Part shown: positions 33,747 to 41,915 of the stretch, one piece after another
Numbering within the stretch: position 1 is the first letter of the stretch
Layout of the letters: each line of letters opens with the position of its first letter
NCBI GenBank assembly: GCA_938014335.1
Contig: CALLRP010000019.1
Span: 1 to 43,600 of the forward strand
DNA length: 43,600 nucleotides
From: an uncultured bacterium
Lineage (GTDB): Bacteria > Hydrogenedentota > Hydrogenedentia > Hydrogenedentales > Hydrogenedentaceae
Direction: 5' to 3'
The notes under the pieces: generated by a model
What the model was told of the DNA's origin: nothing
The model's database searches: none
The model's input: only the letters and a program-made list of their open reading frames with translations
Translations under genes and position numbers: made by a program

Positions 33747-35279
33747 TTAGTCCACGGGTATTACTACATAATATTCAGAACCTTTTTCATTCTTTATCTT
33801 AAGGAGAACGCTGTCTTTACCTTTGTTTTTCTTTAGCGCATCCTCAAATTCCTCAACATTTTTCACTGGGATACGATTGACTTCTTTAATTATGGTCCCT
33901 TCTTGAATACCTTTTAATTGTGCAGGTGAACCGGGTTCTACTTCGGTGATTAATACTCCTTCACCTTCAGTATATCCAAACTGTTTGGCGAGGTCTGCAG
34001 TAAGGTTCTGGACAGAAATTCCTAATTCTACGCGTTTTCCTTCTTCGGTGGTTACCGATATGCCACCTTCTGTAGGTTTTTTCCCTACATTTACTTCAAT
34101 TTCCATTTTTTCTCCATTACGGATTAAAACCAATTTAGCACGGGAACCAGGTTTTGTAGAGGCTACACGGTTTCGTAGAGATGGTGCGTCGGTAACAGGG
34201 AAGCCATTAAATTCGACGATTACATCGTCTTTTTTAATTCCCGCTTTTTCTGCAGGTGAATCTTTCTGGACTTCGGTTACGAGTGCACCATGGGTTTCTT
34301 TAATGCCAAGCCATTCACCTAATTTCGGGTCAAGATTTTGTATGCCGACACCTAAAAATCCGCGTTCAACACCACCTGTATCCCGTAGTTGGTTGACAAC
34401 ATATTGCACCATGTTTATAGGAATAGCAAAACCGACGCCCATATAGCCCGGTGCCATACGGTTGGTAGAAAATATAGCCGTGTTCATCCCGATTACTTCA
34501 CCATCTAAATTAATCAGGGGGCCACCGGAATTACCAGGGTTAATGGCTGCATCTGTTTGGATAAAATCTGCATAATCCACGATATTCAAGTTCCCTCTGC
34601 CTTTGGCACTAACAATGCCTGCGGTTACGGTATGTTCTAATCCAAAAGGGTTCCCAATGGCGACGACCCATTCACCGACTTTAATTTTATCGGAATTTCC
34701 TAATCGTAATGGCTTTAAGCCGGTTGCATCTATTTTTATCAGAGCGACATCAGTTTCGGGGTCTGTACCTATTTTCTTTGCGATGAATTCTTTGCCGTCA
34801 CTTAGTTTAACAGTAACTTTATCTGCCTTTTCTACAACATGGTTGTTGGTTACAATATAGCCATTTTCAGAGATGATAAAGCCTGAACCTGCACCAATCG
34901 GTACATTGCGTTTCTTGTCCGCATCAGGTTTCTGGGGTTGTCTCCGTTTGGGTTGTCGCCACATGTCTTCATCATCGAAGAAGCGGAAGAAGAAGTCAAA
35001 GGGGGAATCAAAGGGTGATTGAAATGGGCTCATTGCGGTGATTTCTTTTTCTATAGAAATAGATACTACCCCTGCCGAGAATTGTTCGGCTATTTGGGCG
35101 AATGCTTCTCCTAAACTTTTTGCCGCCTCTATGCCCGGTGATACATTACTCTGTGCGGATGCCTTAGGAAAATCAAGAATAGGGGTGTTATCGGCATGGT
35201 TTCCAGCATAGTAAAATCCGAATATGAAACCGGAAATTACTAATATTGTTGCAAATAAAAATGACTTATTTGTTTTCAT
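33747..35279 (-). CDS. htrA: HtrA/DegP-type serine protease with two PDZ domains
   Basis: Envelope quality-control protease. The N-terminal [20 protein letters not shown] is a signal anchor or uncleaved export signal. The trypsin-like triad is His147 in [10 protein letters not shown], Asp177 in ETDVALIKI and Ser251 in [10 protein letters not shown] flexible region before the protease core (residues about 85-125) is rich in Phe, Asp and Pro/Gln/Lys. Two PDZ domains follow, about 300-400 and 420-505. I chose ATG 35279 because GGAG at 35287-35290 is seven bases upstream; the longer frame to 35342 is an artefact. The protein is 510 residues. It lies 101 bases downstream of the GH109 gene on the same strand and has its own terminator. 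Confidence 0.95.
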   Translation of the reverse strand: MKTNKSFLFATILVISGFIFGFYYAGNHADNTPILDFPKASAQSNVSPGIEAAKSLGEAFAQIAEQFSAGVVSISIEKEITAMSPFQSPFDSPFDFFFRFFDDEDMWRQPKRRQPQKPDADKKRNVPIGAGSGFIISENGYIVTNNHVVEKADKVTVKLSDGKEFIAKKIGTDPETDVALIKIDATGLKPLRLGNSDKIKVGEWVVAIGNPFGLEHTVTAGIVSAKGRGNLNIVDYADFIQTDAAINPGNSGGPLINLDGEVIGMNTAIFSTNRMAPGYMGVGFAIPINMVQYVVNQLRDTGGVERGFLGVGIQNLDPKLGEWLGIKETHGALVTEVQKDSPAEKAGIKKDDVIVEFNGFPVTDAPSLRNRVASTKPGSRAKLVLIRNGEKMEIEVNVGKKPTEGGISVTTEEGKRVELGISVQNLTADLAKQFGYTEGEGVLITEVEPGSPAQLKGIQEGTIIKEVNRIPVKNVEEFEDALKKNKGKDSVLLKIKNEKGSEYYVVIPVD

Positions 35280-35380
35280 AAACATTCTCCTTTTTTGCTG
35301 ATTTGAAATTGTAAAATTATTAACTAAAACGAAACACAGCAAAAGAGAGTTTACTGAAATATCTTCTTTTACAAATTAAA

Positions 35381-36751
35381 TTAGCCGTAAATAATTCCTA
35401 ATGGGGGATATTCCTTCCATCTTCCGCGTGTGAAGTCAGGGAAGTCTTGAGGAGCACCTCGTTGGGCTACGGAGCGTTCACTTAATTCGGAAACGGCACT
35501 CCAGCCCGCCGCATCATAGACATTCATATCGGTGGGTAAACCTTTGCGAAGGCACTCAATTAGCCTGTAATCCTCAATAAAGTCCATTCCACCATGTCCT
35601 GCACCTTTGGCAGATTCTTGCATGGCTTTCCATAAAGGATGTTCCCATTGGTTTGCATATTTTTCTAACGGTTCAAATTCTTCTTTTTCTGATAAGCCTT
35701 CAATGAAAATACGTGGCGGATAATCTGTGATGATTCCTTTTGTGCCTTGAATTGTATTAATACGACTATAAGGTCGGGGCAAGTTTGTGTCATGGACGAT
35801 GTAAATGGTGCAACCATTATATGTCTTGATGATACTTAAATTGACATCACCCAGGACATATTTTTCATTTCTTCGTGGGTCATCTTCGGGAAGCGTTTTT
35901 TGATATTCTTGTAATCCTCTCGACTTGCTACTGATAGAGACAAGATATTCAAACTGGTCACCCCGATTGATATTCATATATTGTGCAATAGGTCCCAAGC
36001 CATGGGTGGGATATAGATTCCCATCCCGTTTCATGGAGTGTGCCCTTCGCCATAAACCTTCACCCCCTTTGCTGAATTTGACACCTCGTAAATCATGCAT
36101 GTATCCACATTCACCATGTATTAATTCTCCAATGAGCCCTTTGCGTACCATGTGTAACATCATCAATTCGGTTCGATTATAGCAACAGTTTTCCATCATG
36201 ACGCAGTGTTTTTTATATTTTTCGGCAGTTTCAACCAGTTGCCAGCATTCTTCTAATGTAACTGCGGCGGGCACTTCAGTGGCTGCATGTTTCCCGTTTT
36301 CCATGGCAGAAACACACACGGGAACATGCCATTCCCATGGGGTTGCGGTATAGACCAAATCCAGTTCTTCGGTCTCACACATTCGTTTAAAGTCCCACTC
36401 GCCTTTGGTGTAGCCGGTAGGTTCAGGTTGTCCTGCAGATACAGCCATTTTCTTTACATTTTCAACTCTTTCTGGGACAATATCACACACTGCTTTTAAT
36501 TGAACCCCTTCTATTCTTAATAAATTTTTTACATGGTTGGTGCCCATTCCTCCGACACCTACGAAGCCGACACGAACGGTTTCCATTGGAGGTGCTGAGA
36601 AAAATTCTGCGGGTGCTGGTATATTTCGAATGGATTGGGTAGCGGGGTCATTTTGTGCCGAACTTTTCATCGCGAGTGCCATAGAAGCGATGCCAGAAAG
36701 TGAAAGAAATGACCTGCGGGAGAATTGAAGAAAACTTTGGTCTTTTTTCAT
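35381..36751 (-). CDS. GH109-type alpha-N-acetylgalactosaminidase (Gfo/Idh/MocA fold), Tat-exported
   Basis: An NAD-dependent glycosidase of family GH109, which removes alpha-N-acetylgalactosamine by transient oxidation at C3. The twin-arginine signal SRRSFLSLSG at 11-20 implies folded export with bound NAD. The Rossmann motif GFVGVGGMGTNH lies at 62-73. The family-specific segments are TPWEWHVPVCVSAMENGKHA, EVPAAVTLEECWQLV, ENCCYNRTELMMLHMVRKGLIGELIHGE, LYPTHGLGPIAQYMNINRGD, and GAGHGGMDFIEDYRLIECLRKGLP near 390-413. It ends with DAAGWSAVSELSERSV. At 456 residues it is typical. It is divergent from the CARF gene and 101 bases before htrA. Substrate is assigned from family membership only. 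Confidence 0.9.
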   Translation of the reverse strand: MKKDQSFLQFSRRSFLSLSGIASMALAMKSSAQNDPATQSIRNIPAPAEFFSAPPMETVRVGFVGVGGMGTNHVKNLLRIEGVQLKAVCDIVPERVENVKKMAVSAGQPEPTGYTKGEWDFKRMCETEELDLVYTATPWEWHVPVCVSAMENGKHAATEVPAAVTLEECWQLVETAEKYKKHCVMMENCCYNRTELMMLHMVRKGLIGELIHGECGYMHDLRGVKFSKGGEGLWRRAHSMKRDGNLYPTHGLGPIAQYMNINRGDQFEYLVSISSKSRGLQEYQKTLPEDDPRRNEKYVLGDVNLSIIKTYNGCTIYIVHDTNLPRPYSRINTIQGTKGIITDYPPRIFIEGLSEKEEFEPLEKYANQWEHPLWKAMQESAKGAGHGGMDFIEDYRLIECLRKGLPTDMNVYDAAGWSAVSELSERSVAQRGAPQDFPDFTRGRWKEYPPLGIIYG

Positions 36752-36787
36752 ATACCTTACCTTTTCTAATTTATTAGATTAATGGGG

Positions 36788-36817
36788 TTGCTTATATGAC
36801 TGAAAAAATAATACTAT
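36788..36817 (+). promoter_or_regulatory. Weak candidate promoter of the CARF-Cas6 operon
   Basis: TTGCTT (36788-36793), an 18-base spacer and TACTAT (36812-36817) lie about 60 bases before the CARF start codon. The match is poor (three and four of six). It is mentioned because this is the only gap upstream of the three-gene unit. Confidence 0.3.
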
Positions 36818-36875
36818 AGTGTTATGAGTATTAAACATTATTTATTCAAAAAAAATCAAAAAAGGTGGTAACACA

Positions 36876-38402
36876 ATGAATGCGTATTTGTTTATTTGTC
36901 TTGGGACTCGAGATGTACGGATTAAATGTCTGGACAAATTGGATGAGAAAATTAAAAATGAGTTAAATGAAAGCAAATACCCGCTTGACAATAAATATTT
37001 TCGTGAATTGAATGTTCGTAAATTTGGGCATTGGTTGGGAAAAAATTTTGATTTGATAAAAGACAACATTGAGATACCGTTGATAGAACCCTTTTTGATC
37101 TATATAGAGGGGAAAAAGCATGATATAAAAAAGATTTATCTTATTGCGACGGACCAAAAAGACAGCATAAAAGATGAAGCGAAAGAACATCTTGGCAGGG
37201 ATACGTGTATCCTGGCTGAATTTCTGGAAAATAATTATCTGAAATATTACTTTAATAGTCGGAATAAAGAAGCACCGGTCATAGAGACTATAATCTTAAA
37301 TAATCCCCCTAATGACTATGATTTGATGATAAAGGAGTTTGGAAAATTCTTACAGGGGACAAAAATAGAAGAAAGCAATGATTATGTGGTTTATGCAGAA
37401 ATTACGGGGGGAACTCCACAAATAAATACATCTGTGATACTAAATTGCACAGCATATTATCGGGATAAGGTTACATTTTTATATAAATCTGAAAATGAAA
37501 GGGAGATAAAATCTTTAAGCGTTGCGAGATATATATTAGATTCCTATGAACATGAAAGTTTGCAACGACTTGCGGAACGATATGATTTTGATGCGATTGC
37601 ACAAAATAAAGATTATTCAGATACGGTTAGGAGGTTAGCTCGGTGTGCTTGTTATAGAATGAATTTTGATTTTTTTAACTATAAATCAGAGGTAAGTGGA
37701 CAATTTAATGATATATATGGGAATCCGATATTGGAAATTTTGAGGAATGATGCATTTAATCTAGTTCAGCAAATCCCTGAAGCCATATTAAATGAACTTT
37801 ATTGGAATACGGTTGTTATGTGGCAGAGAGATGAGTGTGCTAATTTTTTGGGGAGGGTATGGAGAATTATGGAGGTGTCTCTACAATATGCTTTATTAGA
37901 AGTTATTAAATGTGATTGGGATAAAATAAATGAATTTAAAGAAAAATTTACAATCTGGGCAAATAAAAACGAGGATTTCAAAAACTATTTAAAGGGGAAA
38001 AAGAAAAATTATGGATTATCTGAAATAAAGAAACCTATTGTATCTAATATGCCGATACTTCATGCATGTATTGATTTCCTTGCAGAGAACGATAAAGAGG
38101 GAAAGAATAGTCTCAGGTATAATGCACTTTCCTCTTGTATAAAAAAACTTCGGGCTCTGGCTGATATGCGAAATAAGTCAATCATTGCTCATGGGTTTGA
38201 GGGGGTTTCAAAGGATATGATAAAAGATATAATAAAAAAAGAAATTCAAGATATTAAAAATAATGAAGATATATTTTTTATAATTCGGTCTCTCATAGAG
38301 AGTTTAGGAATGAACCTTTCAGAAACGAATCCTTTCGAAGAGTTTAAAGAAATAATCGTAGAAGTGAACAGGAAAAAGATAAGTGGGAGTTTGTATGTTT
38401 GA
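36876..38402 (+). CDS. CARF-HEPN protein, Csm6/Csx1-like
   Basis: A 508-residue protein combining a nucleotide-sensing CARF-like domain with a C-terminal HEPN ribonuclease-like domain. N-terminal signatures are AYLFICLGTRDVR at 3-15, a strand KKIYLIATDQKDS near 85-97, and EITGGTPQINTSVILN at 175-190, which matches the T-GGT ligand loop of CARF domains that bind cyclic oligoadenylates. The C-terminal half is helical and carries MRNKSIIAHGFEGV, an R-x6-H HEPN motif (Arg432, His439). In type III CRISPR systems such proteins degrade RNA when cyclic oligoadenylate appears. GGTGG precedes the ATG. The stop overlaps the cas6 start by eight bases. No type III effector genes are visible in the window. 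Exact subfamily is not settled. Confidence 0.8.
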   Translation: MNAYLFICLGTRDVRIKCLDKLDEKIKNELNESKYPLDNKYFRELNVRKFGHWLGKNFDLIKDNIEIPLIEPFLIYIEGKKHDIKKIYLIATDQKDSIKDEAKEHLGRDTCILAEFLENNYLKYYFNSRNKEAPVIETIILNNPPNDYDLMIKEFGKFLQGTKIEESNDYVVYAEITGGTPQINTSVILNCTAYYRDKVTFLYKSENEREIKSLSVARYILDSYEHESLQRLAERYDFDAIAQNKDYSDTVRRLARCACYRMNFDFFNYKSEVSGQFNDIYGNPILEILRNDAFNLVQQIPEAILNELYWNTVVMWQRDECANFLGRVWRIMEVSLQYALLEVIKCDWDKINEFKEKFTIWANKNEDFKNYLKGKKKNYGLSEIKKPIVSNMPILHACIDFLAENDKEGKNSLRYNALSSCIKKLRALADMRNKSIIAHGFEGVSKDMIKDIIKKEIQDIKNNEDIFFIIRSLIESLGMNLSETNPFEEFKEIIVEVNRKKISGSLYV

Positions 38403-39354
38403 GCATATCTCTTTTACAATCCAGCGGATTCGTTTTTTGGCGGAGCAACCCTTATTGGTTCCGGAATATAAGGGTTCGATGATTCGGGGGGCTTTGGGTC
38501 ATGCATTGAAGAAAGTTTCCTGTGCTTTGAAAAGATTTACCTGTCCCGAATGTCCTATTCGTGAGAAATGTGCTTATAGTGTATGTTTTGAGACACCTAT
38601 TCCTAAATCGTCTGAAATCATGAAAAAATATCCTAAAGCACCCCATCCTTATATTCTTGAACCTCCGCTTGAAGCCCGAGACCGTTATGAAACCGGTGAA
38701 ATTTTTGAGTGTAATCTGACGCTTGTCGGAAGAGCAAAAGAGTTCTTATCTCACTTTATTTATGCTCTTAATGTGATGGCAGAAGAAGGTTTCGGAAGAG
38801 GTCGGGGAAAATCGAAACTTGTTTGGCTTGATTATCTTTCTGCAGATAATAAATGGGTTCCTCTTTATTCATCAGAAACAAATGAGTTTGTTGGAGAGCC
38901 ATATTCTTTTACGATGAAAGATATACTTAATAAAAAGTCCACCCTTTTAATTAACAAACAAATTGAAATTCAGTATCTCACACCGACACGAATTGTTATT
39001 GATGGGAATTTACATGATACGGGTGAAATATCGTATATATTTCCGGGGTTACTCCGTAGGTTAACTCTTTTACAATATTTTTTCTGTGGTGGACATTTGG
39101 AAAAGGAAGTAGCCCCTCTCCTCGAAAGTGCCAGGACTCTTCAATCTCTAAGTTCTACATTTCAATGGCAGGATTGGGTCCGGTATTCTTCTCGGCAGGA
39201 CCGCAAAGTTATAATGGGAGGTTTTGTAGGTTCAGTCCTTTATGAACATATTCCTCCTGAGGTACTTGAAATACTTTGCTGGGGAGAGTGGCTTCACATA
39301 GGAAAAGGAACGGTCTTTGGGCTGGGAAAATATAATCTTATCCCTGTGAATTGA
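38395..39354 (+). CDS. cas6: Cas6-family pre-crRNA endoribonuclease
   Basis: A RAMP-fold endoribonuclease that cuts CRISPR transcripts into crRNAs. The N-terminal part has YKGSMIRGALGHALKKVSC followed by a four-cysteine cluster (Cys50, 53, 59, 64) and PYILEPPLEARDRYETGE. The C-terminal part matches the Cas6 family end: LTPTRIVIDGNL, LLRRLTLLQYFFCGG, WVRYSSRQDRKVIMGGFVG and the glycine-rich loop HIGKGTVFGLGKY at 301-313. At 319 residues it is the length of the type III-associated form. I chose ATG 38395, five bases after GGAG, which overlaps the CARF gene by eight bases. The catalytic residue cannot be told by eye. No repeat array, cas1, cas2, cas10 or csm/cmr gene was seen nearby, so it must act on a remote array or has another role. 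Confidence 0.9.
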   Translation: MFEHISFTIQRIRFLAEQPLLVPEYKGSMIRGALGHALKKVSCALKRFTCPECPIREKCAYSVCFETPIPKSSEIMKKYPKAPHPYILEPPLEARDRYETGEIFECNLTLVGRAKEFLSHFIYALNVMAEEGFGRGRGKSKLVWLDYLSADNKWVPLYSSETNEFVGEPYSFTMKDILNKKSTLLINKQIEIQYLTPTRIVIDGNLHDTGEISYIFPGLLRRLTLLQYFFCGGHLEKEVAPLLESARTLQSLSSTFQWQDWVRYSSRQDRKVIMGGFVGSVLYEHIPPEVLEILCWGEWLHIGKGTVFGLGKYNLIPVN

Positions 39355-39358
39355 GATT

Positions 39359-40528
39359 ATGTGTGATACGGTGGTTTTTGTTGATAATCGGAGGGTTCTT
39401 TTCGCTAAAAACTCAGACCGTGAGGTAGACGAAGCTCAGGTGTTAGTCTGGCAATCGCGGAAACATTATCCCGAAGGTGAAAAATTGAGATGCACATATA
39501 TAACTATTCCGCAAGTTCGGGAGAGTTATGCCATTTTGATAAGTAAGCCTTCTTGGATGTGGGGTGGAGAAATGGGGACAAATGAGTTCGGTGTTACGAT
39601 AGGGAATGAAGCGGTTTTTACGAATCAGCCTTATAGAGAAACAGGGCTTACAGGGATGGATTTGCTTCGACTTGCTTTGGAACGCTCTCCAAATGCAAAA
39701 CAGGCATGTGAGCTCATCGTGCAATTGCTGGAAATGTATGGACAGGGAGGGAATTGTGGATACAGGAAGAACATATACTACCACAATAGTTTTCTTATTG
39801 CAGATACTTGTGAGGCTTATGTACTTGAGACCGCGGACAAAAAATATGAAATTGAAAGAGTTTCGTATGGATGTCGGGCTATTTCAAATGGTTTAACTAT
39901 AGAAAAATTCAAAAATAGATATGGTGACCGAATAAAAAGTTACTTTACTCGATGTAGTAGGCGCAAATATTTAGTGGAACAATCCGTTCCAAAGGAACCT
40001 ACCATTAAGGATATGTTTCGAACTCTGCGGTTACATAAAAATGGAGGTGTTTATCCGGTCTATCATTGGTTTTATGGTGGAATGGATGCCCCTTGTATGC
40101 ATGCCGGAGGACTATTTCTTAATTATCAGACGACAGCATCCTGGGTTGCAGAACTTATGCCAGGCCGATGTTCACACTGGGTAACGGCTACTTCTACTCC
40201 CTGTATAAGTATCTTTAAGCCAGTGGATGTGTTTAAGCCCTTAAATAATAGATTTTGTAACGATAATAATGAACTCATCGATACTTTCTGGTGGGCACAC
40301 GAGAAATTCCAGCGGTTGGTCATGAAGAATCCACAAAATAGGGTTCCTATAATTACTAAAGAGATAAGCCATATAGAAAATGAGTGGCTAAAAAATCCCC
40401 CTGAGACTGAGTTGGCATTTTCAAAGCATGAAAAATTAATCCGCCAATGGAGTGTGTATTTTGAGAAAATGAAAATAAGAGATACACGCCCTGTTTGGTC
40501 TCGATATTTTTGGAAGAAGTATGGTTGA
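39359..40528 (+). CDS. Secernin-like peptidase C69-family hydrolase
   Basis: An N-terminal nucleophile (Ntn) hydrolase. The opening MCDTVVFVDN puts Cys2 as the first residue after the initiator, which becomes the nucleophile in secernins and C69 dipeptidases. The next conserved stretch LFAKNSDREVDEAQ is diagnostic. Further family segments are MWGGEMGTNEFGVTIGNEAVF, TGLTGMDLLRLALERSP and FLIADTCEAYVLET. At 389 residues it is of normal size. The start at 39359, four bases after the cas6 stop, is fixed by the need for Cys2, although the ribosome site is weak. Placed directly after CARF-HEPN and Cas6 genes, it may belong to the same response; that link is inferred from position only. Confidence 0.88.
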   Translation: MCDTVVFVDNRRVLFAKNSDREVDEAQVLVWQSRKHYPEGEKLRCTYITIPQVRESYAILISKPSWMWGGEMGTNEFGVTIGNEAVFTNQPYRETGLTGMDLLRLALERSPNAKQACELIVQLLEMYGQGGNCGYRKNIYYHNSFLIADTCEAYVLETADKKYEIERVSYGCRAISNGLTIEKFKNRYGDRIKSYFTRCSRRKYLVEQSVPKEPTIKDMFRTLRLHKNGGVYPVYHWFYGGMDAPCMHAGGLFLNYQTTASWVAELMPGRCSHWVTATSTPCISIFKPVDVFKPLNNRFCNDNNELIDTFWWAHEKFQRLVMKNPQNRVPIITKEISHIENEWLKNPPETELAFSKHEKLIRQWSVYFEKMKIRDTRPVWSRYFWKKYG

Positions 40529-40855
40529 GTTGGGATGCTGTTCTAAAATAAAGATAGTTCTATAATGAATTTACTTGTTATTTATGTTATTAATAATAGT
40601 TTTCTTTGTACGGGGGATATAAAAAGTTTTCTTATTTAAATTTTCTGTATGTGGTAGTGTTCTTTACCATAAAGACATGCATAGGTATACAAAGGATAGA
40701 TGTATTTATCTTGTTTTTTAACTTGTTAATGATTGTGTCATTTGTGACTAATTGTTTTACTACAGATAGCATGGGAAGATGTAGGAGAGTTAGAAGGGAT
40801 GTAGAGTGAAAGGATGTAATAGATATATTTATTCTTTTTTTATTATGAGTTGTAT
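40529..40855. other. Intergenic region between secernin-like and PI-PLC-like genes
   Basis: The two genes are convergent. A frame at 40606-40809 begins with TTG and has no ribosome site or recognisable family, so it is not called. I see no terminator with a clear stem and no palindromic repeat. Confidence 0.5.
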
Positions 40856-41854
40856 TTATTTGTATTCAGGGGGAGTAGAAATGTTTATGGGACTGTTAAT
40901 AGGGTTCCAACGGATGGTGGAGCCATCGGGGAAAGTGGTGAAGTAACCTGTTTTGGGACATGCTTCGCCCGGAGGATTATCTGTGGAAATAACCTGAGCA
41001 CCGCAAGAGAAAGCCCTCTCATCTTTAGTTTTTACCTGGTTGATAGTAAGATGTTTAGGGTCTCCGCCGAAAACTCGGATAAAGTAGCCTTGTTGAACCC
41101 AGGTGGGTATTTTTTCATGAAAAGGGTTATCAATAATTACAGTAGCGGAATAGGGTTCGCCGGGACGGGAATTGACGAACATGAGACTTCCCTCTAAATT
41201 CGGGTATTTTTCAAGATAGTAGTCTCGTAATTGGGCTCTGTTATGAAAAATAAACATGATTTTTCCTCTAACATGGTCGAGTAGGGGCCAACCTTTTTTT
41301 AATATGGCATCTTCGAGGGTGTTATATTTACCGCGGACAAAGTCAGGGGTAATAATTCGTTCCTTGTTCCATACTTCCAGTATGTCTTTTTCTATGCGTT
41401 CCAAATCTTCTTTTTGGGGAATCGTTATAGTTTTATCGATGGTAGGCCCTTCGGATTTCCATTCAATTAGAACTGTTATTGGGACATGTTTGGGATTTTT
41501 GTCGGACCATTCGCGTATGACACGGAGGCATTCACATAAATTAGGGCAAGTACTTTCTGCATCGAATTTGGGGGCATGCATGACTTTCCATCCTTCGGGC
41601 GTGTTATGAATGTCTAATTCAAGGCTTCGGACACCATTTTCTAACTGAATATCGAGTGGGAGATGCTCATAGTCCCAGCCTTTTGTGTATTCCACATAAT
41701 CTTTTGCCCATGTGAGGTATTGGGGGCGTTTGTGGTAACTATTATGTGTGCCAATGACCTGGATTTGGTTCATTCGGGGAGAGATTGATTCTTCTCCAAA
41801 TAGTGCTATAGTACTGATACATAGTAGTCCACAACAAATGATTTTGTAACGCAT
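40856..41854 (-). CDS. Secreted PI-PLC-like phosphodiesterase (calcium-dependent PLC1 type)
   Basis: A 332-residue protein resembling phosphatidylinositol-specific phospholipase C of the Ca2+-dependent bacterial type. The N-terminus (residues 1-20) is a signal peptide. The first catalytic His37 lies in VIGTHNSYHKRPQY, and the second half of the site is in SLELDIHNTPEGWKVMHAP, with Glu79, Asp81 and His93. ITVLIEWKS and GKIMFIFHN continue the barrel. The natural substrate in this organism is unknown; inositol lipids or glycerophosphodiesters are possible. It follows the six-hairpin glycosidase by 61 bases on the same strand, so it may be co-transcribed. Confidence 0.88.
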   Translation of the reverse strand: MRYKIICCGLLCISTIALFGEESISPRMNQIQVIGTHNSYHKRPQYLTWAKDYVEYTKGWDYEHLPLDIQLENGVRSLELDIHNTPEGWKVMHAPKFDAESTCPNLCECLRVIREWSDKNPKHVPITVLIEWKSEGPTIDKTITIPQKEDLERIEKDILEVWNKERIITPDFVRGKYNTLEDAILKKGWPLLDHVRGKIMFIFHNRAQLRDYYLEKYPNLEGSLMFVNSRPGEPYSATVIIDNPFHEKIPTWVQQGYFIRVFGGDPKHLTINQVKTKDERAFSCGAQVISTDNPPGEACPKTGYFTTFPDGSTIRWNPINSPINISTPPEYK

Positions 41855-41915
41855 ACCTTTACATCCCTGTAAAAGGAGATTTTTCCTTTTTGACTAAGCC
41901 AGAGAGAAAAGGTTT

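Noticed and set aside
35280..35342. Longer N-terminus for HtrA
   Set aside because: The real signal anchor starts at MKTNKSFLF, with GGAG seven bases upstream.
40606..40809. 67-residue hydrophobic frame starting with TTG
   Set aside because: Its hydrophobicity follows from AT-rich sequence. There is no ribosome site and no neighbour that would give it a role.
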